Numbered from the stretch's first letter, positions 1 through 16,751 are shown. The stretch: DNA of 64,000 nucleotides from Lysobacter sp. yr284 (GCF_900107375.1 NZ_FNPT01000001.1:186001-250000), one strand, 5' to 3'. Made by a program: numbers and translations. The notes: generated by a model not told the origin, from the sequence alone.

Positions 1-3000
1 TGGTCTCGGGCACGGCGAAGCCGGCGTCGCGCGCGTCGAGCAGGAACTCGACCACGTACGGGGTCAGCGCCGGGTTGACGTAGTCGCCGTCGCCCCACAT
101 CGAGAAATGCCCCGAGGCGATCTGCATCGCCGCCAGTCGGCCGAACGCGCCTTCCATGCGCGCGCGCCGCTGCTTGGCGTCGATGCCCTTGACGCCGAGC
201 ATCTTGGCCGTGGCCTCGTCGAGTTCGAGCGCGGCATAGCCCTTGCTCGTGGTCTGCTCGGCGCAGCCGTACGGGTATTCCAGCGCGCCCTGCAGCGCGC
301 TGGCGAACGGGATCGGCGGCAACGCGCTGACCACCATGCGCGCGCTGACAGAATCCGGCATCAGGCCGTCGGCGAACTCGCTGCCGAGCTGGATCGCGCC
401 GATCTCGTCGAGCACGCGGGTGCGCGAACGCAGCACCGACGGCCACGCCGGGCGCACCGGCAGGTCGTAGCGGCGGTCGACCTTGTAGCCGTTGCCGTCC
501 ACCTGCACCCGCACCTGCGCGACCGTGTAGCCCTCGCGCGCGGTCACCGGGAAGGTCAGGGTCTTCTTCGCGTCCACGCCCAGGGCCAGGGTGTGCTCGC
601 CGCCGTCCAGCGACAGCGGGCCGATGCCTTCGACCTTGACCTTGAACTCGCCCGGCTTGCCGGTGAAGTTCTGCACGTCCAGGGTCACGTTGCTGCGGTC
701 GCCCGGCGCCAGCACCCGCGGCGTGCTCGCCTCGGCCAGCACCGGCGCGCGCACGATGGTCTCGGCGTCGCGGTTGCCGTAGCTGCCGCCGGAATACACC
801 AGCGCCGACACCCGCAAGGTGCCGTTGAAGTCCGGCACCGCCAGCTTGATCCGGGCGATGCCCTGCGCGTCGAGCTTGACCGGGCCGGCGAACAGATCGA
901 CCGTCTGCACCCGCGCGGTTGGCCGCCGCGCCTGCGGCAGCGCCTGCAGCGCCATGTCGCCGCCGAAACGGATCTTGGCGCTCTCGCCGTCGAAGCTCTC
1001 GATCACCCGCCCGTACACGTCGTAGGAATCCACGCCGAGCCGGCGCTGGGCGAAGAAGTGCGCGGCCGCGTCGGGCACCGCGAAGCGGGTGATGTTGAGG
1101 ATGCCCACGTCCACCGCCGAGACGGTGACGTAGGCGTCCTTGCCGGCCAACTGCGGCGCGCTGACGGTCACCGGCAGGTCCTGCTCGGGCTTCATCAGCT
1201 TGGGCACGTTCAGGCCGACCGCGACCTTGCGCTCGCGCCGGTCCATCGGCACGAAGGCCACGCCGACCGCGCGCGCCGGGGTGATCTTGCTCGGCGCGCT
1301 GCCGCCGCGGAACACCAGCGCGGTGACGTAGACGTCGTGGCGCTCCCAGGCCTCGGTGACCGGGATCTTGAACTTGCTGCCGGCCTTGGCGGCGATCGCC
1401 TGCACGTAGACCATGCGGTCGGTCTCGACCATCAACAGGCCCGGACCTTCGTGCGGCGGCGTCACCGTCACCTCCAGCGTGTCGCCGGACTTGTACGAAG
1501 TCTTGTCCAGCGCCAGCTTGACCTTGTCGGGACGCGCGTCGAGGCCGCGGTTCTGGTCGTCCCAGCTCCAGCCGGCGCGGAACGGATAGCGGGTGGTGAT
1601 CTTGGTCTGCGGGTCGAACACGTCGAGGCGGTACTCGCCCCACTCGACCTGGAAGCTGAGCTTGGACGCGTTGGCGCCGAGATCGACGCTGCGGGTTTCC
1701 ACGTCCTCGAAGCGGCGGGTGAAGTCGTACTTCCAGCCGCCTTCCTCGCCGTAGTTCCAGTGGTAGTCGCGGCGCTCGCGCACCAGGGTCGCGCGCACGC
1801 CGCTGGCCGGGCGCGGCTTGCCGTCGCTGCCCACGCGCATCAGTTCGAAGCCGACCGTGGCGTTGCTGTCGGCGCCGTCCTTGTCGTCGAACAGCGGGCG
1901 CACGCCGACCAGCGCGTCGGCCGGCCACAGCACCCGCTTGACGCTGCGGTTGACGCTGCGGCCGCCGCTCTCGTAGACGCTGCCGGTGACGATCGCGGCG
2001 ATGGTGCTGACCGGCTTGGCCTCGTCGGGCAAGGCGATGTCCTGCGACAGCTCGCCGGCTTCGTCCAGCGAGGTGTCGACCACGTCCTTGGCTTCCTTGG
2101 GCAGACTCAGGGTCGGGTCGCCGAAGAAATAGCCGGGCATCTGCTCCAGCGGATGCTGCTCCACCGCCACCGTCATCTTGGCGGTGAAGCGGTTGCCCGC
2201 GGCCGGCGCGCCGTACAGATACGCCGCCTGCACGCCGAGCTTGAACGGCTGGCCCGGACGCAGCACCGCCGGCGCGTCGAGGTCGAGCTTCAAGCGCTCG
2301 GGCAGGAACTCCTCGATCCGCAGGGTCATGCCCTGCACCGCTTCCTTGCTGGCCGGATCGGTGCGGAACTCGACCCGCCAGCGGCCGGTCGCGGCGTCGG
2401 CGGGAATGAGCTGCGCATGGCGCACATAGCCCTGCGCATCGGGCTGCAGGCGGGTTTCCAGGAAGGTCTTGCCGTCGGGCTGCACATAGCGCAGGAACAC
2501 CGGCTGCATCGCCTTGCCCTTGGTGTCCACGGGCTTGCCGTCCTGGTCGCGCAGCAGCGCCGACAGGCGCACGGTCTCGCCGGGGCGGTAGAGGTCGCGG
2601 CCGGACCAGGCGAACACATCGAACCAGGCCTGCTCGCGCCCGGCCACGGCGAACTCGGACAGGTCCAGCGCCGGCTGGTTGAACGGCAGCATCGACACGT
2701 CGCTGCCCTTGCCGGCGATCAGCACCTGGGCCGCGTCGAGCTTGTAGTTGAGCAAGGCGTTGCCGTTGCTGTCGGTCTGGCCCTTGAGCACCGGCTCGCC
2801 GTCGGCGCCGATCACCTTCAGCTCGACCCCGCCGACCGCCTCGCCCTTCTCCAGCGAGGCCACGTGCACGAACAGCTGGTCCTTGTAAGCGCGCGCGTGC
2901 AGGCCCAGGTCGCTGACGGTGAAGAACGCGGTCTCGAACTCGTCCTTGAACTGGCCGGCGCGCTTCATCACCGCGAAATACAGGCCGGGCTGCTGCAGCT

Positions 3001-3832
3001 CCTTGATCTCCTGCAGCGGCAGGTAGGTCAGGACCCGCTCGTTGGGCTTGCCGCCGAGCACGAAGCGGTTGACGTAGACCGGTTCGGCCAGCTTGGACAG
3101 CGGCTTCTTCTCGTCCCAGTCGCGCTCCAGCTCCCAGCTGCCCTTGCGCCCGCCGCGCTGGTACTCGGCGAAGAACTTCGGCAGTTCCTTGTCCTTGACC
3201 CGCAGGAACTCGACGTCGACCTCGGCCACGTTGATCGACACCACCGGCAGGCCGCGGCTGTCGCGCGCCGGCAGCACGCTGCCCTGCGAGGCGAAGCCGA
3301 CCACCGGTTCGAGCGGGCCGGTGTAGACCTGCTTGACCACTTCCGCGCCGATGCGGTCGCCGGACGCGGCGGTCAGGCCGGCCTTGATCGTGACGGTGTA
3401 GTCCTTGCTCGCTTCCACATGCGGGAAGCGCAGGATCTTGCCGCCGTCGTCGAGCACCCAGCTGCCCTCGACCGCGGCGCCGTTCTTGTCGGCCACCGCC
3501 AGCAGCTGGTCGAAGTCCTGGGTGCCGACCAGCGGCTGGCTGAATTCCAGGGCGATGGCGAGTTCGTCGCCGCGCTTCTGGTCCGGGTAGGCCGCGACCA
3601 GGGCGAAGCCCTTGACCGCTTCGCGCTTGACCACGATGGCCTCGCCGCCGGCGGTCGGCAACTGGCCGCTGCCGTCGCGCTTGCAGCCGGCGACCAGCAC
3701 CGTAGCCGCGACCAGCACGGCGGCGGCAATGCGCATCAGCGCGGCGCGGGAGACGCCCGCGCGCCGGCGCGGCGGAGAGCTGGAGAGGGCGGTTCCATCC
3801 GCGGGGCCGACCGGAAGCTGCGTTCGCATCAT
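1..3832 (-). CDS. Alpha-2-macroglobulin family lipoprotein (YfhM/ECAM-like), 3' end cut by window
   Basis: Bacterial alpha-2-macroglobulins are large periplasmic lipoproteins that trap attacking proteases through a reactive thioester. About 1277 residues are visible; the C-terminus lies left of base 1. The N-terminus has a hydrophobic signal ending in a lipobox (LVAGC). The thioester motif YPYGCAEQTT is encoded at about 245-275 (CAEQ codons at 254-265), near residue 1190, matching the position of the equivalent motif in E. coli ECAM. It is followed by the helical thioester-domain sequence HFSMWGDGDYVNPALTPYVV. Two adjacent ATG codons (3832, 3829) follow a GAGAG element. An internal ATG at 3736 would give a shorter, cleaner signal peptide (MRIAAAVLVA...), so the start is uncertain. 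In many bacteria the gene pairs with pbpC, which would lie outside the window. It is divergent from the protease cluster. Confidence 0.9.
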   Translation of the reverse strand, partial: MMRTQLPVGPADGTALSSSPPRRRAGVSRAALMRIAAAVLVAATVLVAGCKRDGSGQLPTAGGEAIVVKREAVKGFALVAAYPDQKRGDELAIALEFSQPLVGTQDFDQLLAVADKNGAAVEGSWVLDDGGKILRFPHVEASKDYTVTIKAGLTAASGDRIGAEVVKQVYTGPLEPVVGFASQGSVLPARDSRGLPVVSINVAEVDVEFLRVKDKELPKFFAEYQRGGRKGSWELERDWDEKKPLSKLAEPVYVNRFVLGGKPNERVLTYLPLQEIKELQQPGLYFAVMKRAGQFKDEFETAFFTVSDLGLHARAYKDQLFVHVASLEKGEAVGGVELKVIGADGEPVLKGQTDSNGNALLNYKLDAAQVLIAGKGSDVSMLPFNQPALDLSEFAVAGREQAWFDVFAWSGRDLYRPGETVRLSALLRDQDGKPVDTKGKAMQPVFLRYVQPDGKTFLETRLQPDAQGYVRHAQLIPADAATGRWRVEFRTDPASKEAVQGMTLRIEEFLPERLKLDLDAPAVLRPGQPFKLGVQAAYLYGAPAAGNRFTAKMTVAVEQHPLEQMPGYFFGDPTLSLPKEAKDVVDTSLDEAGELSQDIALPDEAKPVSTIAAIVTGSVYESGGRSVNRSVKRVLWPADALVGVRPLFDDKDGADSNATVGFELMRVGSDGKPRPASGVRATLVRERRDYHWNYGEEGGWKYDFTRRFEDVETRSVDLGANASKLSFQVEWGEYRLDVFDPQTKITTRYPFRAGWSWDDQNRGLDARPDKVKLALDKTSYKSGDTLEVTVTPPHEGPGLLMVETDRMVYVQAIAAKAGSKFKIPVTEAWERHDVYVTALVFRGGSAPSKITPARAVGVAFVPMDRRERKVAVGLNVPKLMKPEQDLPVTVSAPQLAGKDAYVTVSAVDVGILNITRFAVPDAAAHFFAQRRLGVDSYDVYGRVIESFDGESAKIRFGGDMALQALPQARRPTARVQTVDLFAGPVKLDAQGIARIKLAVPDFNGTLRVSALVYSGGSYGNRDAETIVRAPVLAEASTPRVLAPGDRSNVTLDVQNFTGKPGEFKVKVEGIGPLSLDGGEHTLALGVDAKKTLTFPVTAREGYTVAQVRVQVDGNGYKVDRRYDLPVRPAWPSVLRSRTRVLDEIGAIQLGSEFADGLMPDSVSARMVVSALPPIPFASALQGALEYPYGCAEQTTSKGYAALELDEATAKMLGVKGIDAKQRRARMEGAFGRLAAMQIASGHFSMWGDGDYVNPALTPYVVEFLLDARDAGFAVPET

Positions 3833-6183
<2,351 letters not shown>

Positions 6184-6323
6184 GCGGCGGGCCGTGCGGC
6201 AGGACGTCGTCGGCCCGTCCCGGCGACGTCCTGCCGCCGCGGCGAAGGCGCCGCGGCCGCGATACGGGCCCGGCCCCGGCCGGGCCTGGGCGCCGCGTCG
6301 GCGCCGCTCGCCCCGGATCGACA

Positions 6324-6350
6324 AAAACCCCGGCCTGCGCCGGGGTTTTC
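6324..6350 (+). terminator. Rho-independent terminator after first M4 protease
   Basis: Stem AAAACCCCGGC (6324-6334) pairs with GCCGGGGTTTT (6339-6349) around a 4-nt loop, and the T run continues into CTTTT. It lies about 140 bp after the stop codon. Confidence 0.85.
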
Positions 6351-6634
6351 TTTTCCGCACTTCGTCGCGTTTTTCGCTATCCGCGCAACTCATGCAAAAA
6401 CATAATGAATCCGCAACTGGGATAGCGCGGGCAAAAGCCGCCGTGCGGCGGTCACACGCGCCCCTGGCATTCTGGTCGAACCGGAAAAAAGGAGACCGCC
6501 GTCGCCTGCGGTCGCGGCGATCGAAAACCGGCCAAGCGCCCGGAGTTCCTGCGAAAAGTGCGGCGCAACACATTCGGCCTGTGTATTAAACGCATTATGT
6601 GACGCCCTACCCTACCTCCGGCCCCGCCATATCC

Positions 6635-6670
6635 TGCTGCAGCGCAGCAATAATCCTGAAACATTATTAC
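6635..6670 (+). promoter_or_regulatory. Second copy of palindrome plus conserved block, upstream of second M4 protease
   Basis: Arms TGCTGC (6635-6640) and GCAGCA (6644-6649) flank AGC, giving the same 15-bp core as 4351-4365 with only the two central bases changed. ATCCTGAAACATTATTAC (6653-6670) follows, differing from the first copy at one base. Retention of this element in otherwise diverged noncoding DNA argues for a functional shared control site. Confidence 0.5.
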
Positions 6671-6951
6671 GCGCACGGTCGCGGCCGCCGCGCCGGCGAA
6701 AAATCCGCCGGCCCTCTCCGCAGAACGCTTTCAGCAGAAATCATCTGCGCGGCGCGACCGCGCAGGTCGCATTCGGACTGTGAACTGCGCAACCCGCATT
6801 GACGGCTTTTTCGTGCCGCACCTAGCGTCCCCCCGCCGCGCTACGCGTCAGCGCGGTATCCGCATCGAAGTCCGGCAACGCGTTCGCATCCAGGGCAAGG
6901 AGCCCGGGCGCGGCGCGGCGGGCTACGGGGGAGCGGATGCACGAGCACTGA

Positions 6952-8907
<1,956 letters not shown>

Positions 8908-8956
8908 TCGGCTGAACGATCGCAACGACGCAACGCGGGCCGTTCGCGGCCCTGGA

Positions 8957-8985
8957 AAACCCCGGTTTCGGCCGGGGTTTTTCTT
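8957..8985 (+). terminator. Rho-independent terminator after second M4 protease
   Basis: Stem AAAACCCCGG (8957-8966) pairs with CCGGGGTTTT (8973-8982) around TTTCGG, followed by TCTTT. The stem sequence closely resembles the terminator of the upstream paralogue. Confidence 0.85.
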
Positions 8986-9253
8986 TGCGCGCGCGATGCA
9001 CGCCGCGTGCAGGTCTTGTAATCGAGTTGTGGTTCTGGAATCGGCCACACACAAAGCGCGGCGATCGGTGCGCGCGGGCGCCTGCCACGGATGCGCGCGC
9101 GGCGCTATCTGTTGAGCGCGGCCTGCGCGTCCGCCCCCACGTCCCGCCGATCACGCGCACGGCATTCCACGCCGACATCGATCCGCCGCGTTCGCGCGGC
9201 GGAGCGGGACGACTCGTCCCCGCAATTCGCACATCGCCCAAGGAGAAACACGC
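8986..9253. other. Intergenic region before the S1 protease
   Basis: About 270 bp with no gene recognised. AGGAG at 9241-9245 is the ribosome binding site of the next gene. No clear promoter hexamers were found by eye. Confidence 0.5.
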
Positions 9254-10147
9254 ATGAAAGCCTTCAAATGGATCGGCCTTGCCGGCCTGCTGGCCGTGGC
9301 CGCGACCGGCGCTTCCGCCCAGGCCGCGCAAAAATCCGACGATGCGCCGATCCGCCCGCAGATCATCGGCGGCATCGACGTCAACAACGGCAAGTACCCG
9401 TTCATGGTCACCGTGCAGCTCAAGCTGCTCGGCGGCGACAACGCCTACGACAACCACTGGTGCGGCGGCTCGCTGATCTCGCGTTATCTGGTGCTGACCG
9501 CGGCGCATTGCGTGGCCGGGTTCGAGGCCGCGGACTTCTCCGTGGTCGCCGGCCGCACCGCGCTCAAGAACGACGCCCAAGGGGTCAAGGCCGAGATCGG
9601 CTCGGCCTACGTGCATCCCAAGTACCTCGCCGGCGACGGCGGCTACGACGTCGCGATCCTGGTGCTGAAGACGCCGATCGACAAGATCAAGCCGGTCGCG
9701 CTGGTCTCCGCCGGCACCGATGCGCTGGAACGCCCCGGCACCGCGCTGACCAACATCGGCTGGGGCAACACGATCCAGCAAAACCCGTTCCCGCCCGGCG
9801 GCAACGGCGTGCGCCAGCCCAACCGCCTGCAGGAAGTGCAGCTGCCGGTGGTGTCGTACGCGGAGTGCGCGTACGCCTACCGCAACAGCAACATGCTCTC
9901 CAGCGCCGCGCTGGACCTGTGCGCCGGCCGCACCGGCAAGGACGCCTGCCAGGGCGATTCGGGCGGTCCGCTGTTCGTGGCCCTGCCGGGCGACAAGAAC
10001 TTCCTCCAGGTCGGCGTGGTCAGCCGCGGCGCCGGCTGCGGCGCGACCGGCTATCCGGGCGTGTTCACCCGCGTCGCCAACGAAGAGATCTCGGCCTTCA
10101 TCGCCGATCCCTTCAGCAACGGCACCCTGCTGAGCAAGCGCAAGTGA
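9254..10147 (+). CDS. Secreted trypsin-like S1 serine protease
   Basis: A 297-residue chymotrypsin-fold protease. The ATG at 9254 is 8 nt after AGGAG. A signal peptide (to about residue 25, ASAQA) and a short prosegment precede the activation site, so the mature chain would start at Ile37 (IIGGIDVNNGKYPFMV). The catalytic triad is His85 in TAAHC, Asp132 in YDVAIL and Ser236 in CQGDSGGP. Asp230, six residues before the serine, corresponds to Asp189 of trypsin and predicts cleavage after Arg or Lys. Cysteines flanking the His and Ser loops are conserved. With the two M4 genes it forms an extracellular protease cluster, although it has its own leader. Confidence 0.95.
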   Translation: MKAFKWIGLAGLLAVAATGASAQAAQKSDDAPIRPQIIGGIDVNNGKYPFMVTVQLKLLGGDNAYDNHWCGGSLISRYLVLTAAHCVAGFEAADFSVVAGRTALKNDAQGVKAEIGSAYVHPKYLAGDGGYDVAILVLKTPIDKIKPVALVSAGTDALERPGTALTNIGWGNTIQQNPFPPGGNGVRQPNRLQEVQLPVVSYAECAYAYRNSNMLSSAALDLCAGRTGKDACQGDSGGPLFVALPGDKNFLQVGVVSRGAGCGATGYPGVFTRVANEEISAFIADPFSNGTLLSKRK

Positions 10148-10201
10148 GCGCGCGCCGGGCCGCGCGCCCGGCCTTCGCCCGCAGCGAGGCCTGATCGCAT
10201 C

Positions 10202-10233
10202 GCCGCCGCGCCGGTCCGTGCCGGCGCGGCGGC
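10202..10233. terminator. GC-rich hairpin between convergent genes
   Basis: A perfect 13-bp inverted repeat (GCCGCCGCGCCGG, 10202-10214; CCGGCGCGGCGGC, 10221-10233) lies between the convergent S1 protease and DUF1428 genes. There is no T run, so it is only a possible bidirectional transcription barrier. Confidence 0.4.
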
Positions 10234-10252
10234 CGTCGCGACGCGGCTGCGC

Positions 10253-10606
10253 TCAGAGCACGACCAGCGGCTTGAAGCCGCCGAAGATCATGCGCTTGGC
10301 GTCGAACGGCGCATTGGCCATGTCCATCTGCAGGCGCGGGTCGCTCATCACCTTCGCGTTGATCCGGTCGCGCTGCTTGCGCGACTTGAACACGATCCAC
10401 GAGAACGCGACCACTTCGCCGGGCTTGAGCTTGACCGCCTGCGGGAACGAGGTCAGCTTGCCGGGCTTGACGTCGTCCTCGATGTTTTCCCAATACGCCA
10501 GCGCGCCATGCTCCATCCAGATCTTGCCGGCCTTGCGCGCCATCTTGCGGTAGGCGTCGAGTTTGTCCTTGGGGATGGCCATTACGAAACCGTCTACGTA
10601 GCTCAT
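10253..10606 (-). CDS. DUF1428 family protein (YbaA-like)
   Basis: A 117-residue soluble protein with typical DUF1428 features: N-terminal MSYVDGFVMAIPKDKLDAY, central ENIEDDVKPGKLTSFPQAV, and the C-terminal pattern KRMIFGGFKPLV. The fold is a dimeric alpha/beta barrel related to ABM/YbaA proteins; the biochemical role is unknown. A strong AGGAGG lies 6 nt before the ATG at 10606, supporting good translation. It appears monocistronic. Confidence 0.9.
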   Translation of the reverse strand: MSYVDGFVMAIPKDKLDAYRKMARKAGKIWMEHGALAYWENIEDDVKPGKLTSFPQAVKLKPGEVVAFSWIVFKSRKQRDRINAKVMSDPRLQMDMANAPFDAKRMIFGGFKPLVVL

Positions 10607-10824
10607 GCGTCCTCCTGCGGGCGCCAGGCCCTGGGTGGGGAAAATCGCTTCGCGCCGCGACGACCGCGGTACGGCGTTCGCTGCCGGTGACGGCCGCCGG
10701 CGTGGCGCTCAGGAGCGTCGGCATCGCGGCGGCACGGCACCGACTTTCGAACCTGCGCGCGGCGCGCCCCAGTGCGCTTTGTCACCTGCGCTCGCGCACG
10801 AACGCACGCGCGGCGCGCCATCGC

Positions 10825-11421
10825 TCACTTCGCCGCAGCGCTTTCCTCGGCGATGGCCTCGACCTGGATGCGCAGGTTCACCGTCATGTCGAAACCGTAG
10901 TCCTTGCCCGCGCTCATGCCGAAGCGGTCGCGCTGGAAGCTCGCGCCGGCGTCGGCGCCGCAGACCTCGCGCTTGTACATCGGATGCGGCATGCACTTGA
11001 ACTGGGCGATGTCCAGATCCAGCTGCTGGGTCACGCCGTGCAGGGTCAGCTCGCCCACGACCTTGCCCGGCTTGCCGTCCTTGAAGCCGGCGAGCTTGCC
11101 CTTGTAGGTCGCGGTCGGGAACTTGGCGACGTCGAACAGCATGGGCTTCTTGGCTTCCTCGTTCATCGCGTCCAGGCCGAAGTCGACGCTGGCGGCATCG
11201 ATGACGACCTCCACCGAGCCGGTGCCGGCCTGCTTGTCGAGGACGATGCTGCCCTGGGACTTGTCGAACTTGCCGCGCCACTTCGACAGGCCGCCCATGT
11301 GGTCGGCCTCGAAGCTGGGATAGGTGTGGCTGGGATCGATCTTGTAGGTCGCCGGCGCGGCGGCGGCGGCGCCGGCGAACAGGGCGAGCGAGGTCAGCAG
11401 GCAAAGCGCGGACTTGTTCAT
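10825..11421 (-). CDS. YceI family periplasmic protein
   Basis: A 198-residue exported lipocalin-like protein. The start at 11421 (MNKSALCLLTSLALFAGAAA) gives a clean signal peptide and follows GGAG, so the in-frame extension to 11472 is rejected. The body has YceI hallmarks: YKIDPSHTYPSFEADHMGG at the mature N-terminus, repeated beta-strands with SVDFGLDAMNEEAKKPMLFD, and FQRDRFGMSAGKDYGFD near the C-terminus. Family members bind polyisoprenoid chains; the physiological role is mostly unclear. A Cys pair (CMPHPMYKREVC) could form a disulfide. Confidence 0.92.
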   Translation of the reverse strand: MNKSALCLLTSLALFAGAAAAAPATYKIDPSHTYPSFEADHMGGLSKWRGKFDKSQGSIVLDKQAGTGSVEVVIDAASVDFGLDAMNEEAKKPMLFDVAKFPTATYKGKLAGFKDGKPGKVVGELTLHGVTQQLDLDIAQFKCMPHPMYKREVCGADAGASFQRDRFGMSAGKDYGFDMTVNLRIQVEAIAEESAAAK

Positions 11422-11871
11422 GGGACGGACTCCGGGATTGGCGGGGAAACGCCGGAAACGCGGCGGACGCACGCACGACCGGGCACGCTAGCACCGGCTC
11501 CGACGGCGCCGCAATCGCAGCCCGCGACCCATCGGTTGTGCCGATACCATGCAGCCGCTTCGTGCGCTGCAGCATGGCCGCGCCCCGCCTGCATCGGCGA
11601 GGCGGACCGGGCCGCTTACCGGTACGACGAACCGGCTGTGGCGATTTCGACACGCGATCACGCCGCGCCGTCTCGGCGGCCGTCTCGGCGACCGCTGCGG
11701 CAGCGCCCTTCGACGGCCGCCCCCGGCGGCCGCTCCGGCGTCCGCGGCCGCTGGCGGCGTTGACCGGCGCTGTCGGGCGGCTGCGCTGCGGCGACCGGCC
11801 GCGGCAAAAGAAAACGCCGCCCGGAGGCGGCGTCGTCTCTAGCCCGTTGCGGCCGCTGCGGCGGCCGGCGC
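11422..11871. other. 450-bp intergenic region downstream of gyrA
   Basis: It contains the gyrA terminator (11805-11833). The remaining 380 bp are GC-rich, with no supported gene; the promoter of the YceI gene is expected near 11430-11520. Confidence 0.5.
11805..11833 (-). terminator. Rho-independent terminator of gyrA
   Basis: Read on the minus strand: stem ACGCCGCC, loop TCCG, stem GGCGGCGT, then TTTCTTTT. It lies about 40 bp after the gyrA stop codon. Confidence 0.85.
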
Positions 11872-14589
<2,718 letters not shown>

Positions 14590-15001
14590 CAGGGTTCCGT
14601 TGCTGCGTACAGAGAATCGGACGCCCCCGCGCGAACGGCGCCGCCATTCCCGCGGGAACGGCGACGCGACCAACAGCACGAACCAGCCGGAAACGCGGCC
14701 CCGGCGGGCCTGTCCTGCAGCTCGCTAGGGGCGGCATCAAAGAGACACGCGACTATAGCACAAAACCGGTTTCGAATGGGCCCGATTCCCACGCAGAAAC
14801 AAGCACTTGGCGGGGTTTTTCAGCTGCGCTGCAACATCCGCGGCAGGCCCTGCGCACGGGCGGCCGGACGGGTTCGCCGCGGTCGCGGCAAAACCGGGTT
14901 TTCGGCCTGCGCCGCGCGCCCTGGCACGCGCTTGCGCGGCGCGCCCGGTCGCCCCTGAGCAAGCGCGCGCGAGGGCGCGGCCGAACCCGGCGAACGCACG
15001 C
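14590..15001. other. 412-bp intergenic region upstream of gyrA
   Basis: It holds the candidate gyrA promoter. The rest is GC-rich, with no gene or strong hairpin recognised. Confidence 0.5.
14752..14760 (-). promoter_or_regulatory. Candidate gyrA promoter, extended -10
   Basis: On the minus strand TGCTATAGT (TGn plus TATAGT) occurs about 160 bp before the gyrA start. The -35 region is poor, which is compatible with an extended -10 promoter. Confidence 0.4.
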
Positions 15002-15457
15002 TCAGGTGTCGTAGTCGCCGCTGTCCCAGGGCTCGAAAAAGGCCATGTAATCGCCCGGCTGCAGGCTGATCGAGAGCTGTTCGCCCTCGTCCTGCGGCCA
15101 GTTCGGGATCAGCCCGAATTCGACCCCGAAGCGCGTGAGCGAGAACGGCACGATCTCGATCCGGTCGAACGCGACCTCGCCCAGTTCGGCCAGGCGCGCG
15201 TCGTACGCGCGCTTGCGCGCCTGCGGATCGACCCGCTCGCGCGGCCCGAACTCGTCGATGCGCGCTTCCAGCAGCGCGCCGGCGGCGTCGAACAGGTACA
15301 GCGCGACGAACTCGTTGCCGGCCTGTCCCTGCAGGGCGCCGGCGAACGGCGTGGTCAGGAAGAACTGGCGTCCGTCGGCCAGCCGGCCGACGTGTTCGGC
15401 GTGGTAGTCGTCGTGATCGATCGCGATCAGCGCCGGCAGCGTGCGGTCGTCGGACAT
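15002..15457 (-). CDS. Hypothetical acidic protein between mtnA and gyrA
   Basis: 151 residues, family not recognised. The start at 15457 (MSDDRTLPALIAIDHDDYHAEHVG) follows GGGAG; the upstream in-frame extension has no support. It has no signal peptide or membrane segment and is rich in Asp and Glu. Sequence features are LADGRQFFLTTPFAGALQG, a predicted beta-strand-rich core ([20 protein letters not shown]) and a C-terminal PGDYMAFFEPWDSGDYDT. It lies 61 bp after the mtnA stop codon on the same strand, so it may be co-transcribed. Codon use matches its neighbours, which supports a real gene. Confidence 0.75.
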   Translation of the reverse strand: MSDDRTLPALIAIDHDDYHAEHVGRLADGRQFFLTTPFAGALQGQAGNEFVALYLFDAAGALLEARIDEFGPRERVDPQARKRAYDARLAELGEVAFDRIEIVPFSLTRFGVEFGLIPNWPQDEGEQLSISLQPGDYMAFFEPWDSGDYDT

Positions 15458-15518
15458 CGCTCTTCTCCCTGGTGATTCGGCTATGGCGCGCATCCGGCGC
15501 GCGGGCGGCGCGCGGGCG

Positions 15519-16580
15519 TCAGCCGGCGGAAAACGCCTCGCGCATCGCCGCCGCGTCCGGGCGTTCGATCACACCGCGCTCGGTGACGATGGCGTCGATC
15601 AATTCGTGCGGGGTCACGTCGAACACCGGGTTCCAGGCCCCGACCCGCTCGGCCGCGGTGCGGGCGCCGCCGACCGCGAACAGTTCGCCCGGGTCGCGCT
15701 CTTCGATCTCGATCAGGTCGCCGGACGCGGTGTCCATGTCCACGGTCGAGGACGGCGCCACCACCATGAACTTGACCCCGTGGTGGCGCGCGGCGATGGC
15801 GAGCTGGTAGGTGCCGATCTTGTTGGCGGTGTCGCCGTTGGCGCAGATGCGGTCGGCGCCGACGATCACCCAGCCCACCTGCCCGCTCTTCATCAGGTGC
15901 GCGGCGGCCGAATCGGCGATCAGGGTCGGGGCGATGCCGTCCTGTTCGAGTTCCCACACGGTCAAGCGCGCGCCCTGCAGCCACGGCCGGGTCTCGCCGG
16001 CGAACACGCGCTCGATCCGGCCCTGGGCGACGCCGGCGCGGATCACGCCGAGCGCGGTGCCGAAGCCGGCGGTGGCCAGCGAGCCGGTGTTGCAGTGGGT
16101 CAGCACGCCGCGGCCGGGCTCGATCAGGGCCGCGCCGAGCGCGCCCATGCGGCGGTTGGCGGCCAGGTCTTGCTCGGCGATGGCCTGGGCCTCGCGCTCC
16201 AGCGCCTCGCGCCAATCGGCGCCGGCGCCGGCCAACGTGCGGCGCATGCGCGCCAGCGCCCAGGCCAGGTTGACCGCGGTCGGGCGCGCGGCGTTGAGCC
16301 GCTGCAGCGCCGGCTCGATCGCCGCCAGCGCCTGCGCGCCGTCGGCCGCTTCGACCGCGCGCGCGGCCAGCACCGCGCCCCAGGCCGCGGCGATGCCGAT
16401 GGCCGGGGCGCCGCGCACGGTCAGCGCGTGGATCGCCGCGGCGACCGCGTCGCTGTCGGCGCAGCTCACGTATTCCACCGCGAACGGCAGCTTGCGCTGG
16501 TCGAGCAGTTCCAGGGCCTGGCCGGTCCAGCGGATCGGGCGGATGCGGTCGTAGCGGTCGAAATCGATGGCGTCGTTCAT
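15519..16580 (-). CDS. mtnA: S-methyl-5-thioribose-1-phosphate isomerase
   Basis: A 353-residue enzyme of the methionine salvage pathway that converts methylthioribose-1-phosphate to methylthioribulose-1-phosphate. The start [18 protein letters not shown] at 16580 gives the normal family length. Diagnostic motifs are [15 protein letters not shown] (54-68), [17 protein letters not shown] with the catalytic Cys163, [15 protein letters not shown] (193-207), and [18 protein letters not shown] with the catalytic Asp243. It belongs to the eIF2B-like sugar isomerase fold. No other salvage genes are adjacent here. Confidence 0.96.
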   Translation of the reverse strand: MNDAIDFDRYDRIRPIRWTGQALELLDQRKLPFAVEYVSCADSDAVAAAIHALTVRGAPAIGIAAAWGAVLAARAVEAADGAQALAAIEPALQRLNAARPTAVNLAWALARMRRTLAGAGADWREALEREAQAIAEQDLAANRRMGALGAALIEPGRGVLTHCNTGSLATAGFGTALGVIRAGVAQGRIERVFAGETRPWLQGARLTVWELEQDGIAPTLIADSAAAHLMKSGQVGWVIVGADRICANGDTANKIGTYQLAIAARHHGVKFMVVAPSSTVDMDTASGDLIEIEERDPGELFAVGGARTAAERVGAWNPVFDVTPHELIDAIVTERGVIERPDAAAMREAFSAG

Positions 16581-16648
16581 GGGTGCGAGTTTAGCGGATG
16601 CGTGTGTCGGTCTCGAAATTCCCGGCGTTGCCGCCGACTGGGACAAAA

Positions 16649-16720
16649 GCGTCGGGCCTGAGGGCCCTCCCACAAAAGCGACATCCGAGCTTTTGTGGGA
16701 GGGCCTTCAGGCCCGACGCT
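16649..16720. repeat. Palindromic intergenic repeat, family B
   Basis: Two near-complementary arms (GCGTCGGGCCTGAGGGCCC... and ...GGGCCTTCAGGCCCGACGC) flank a short centre and would form a long hairpin with the inner CTCCCACAAAAGC/GCTTTTGTGGGAG. Related copies occur at 41809, 47328 and 52703. Confidence 0.8.
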
Positions 16721-16751
16721 GTTCGATCCGGCGCCAGAATCCCGCGCAAAC

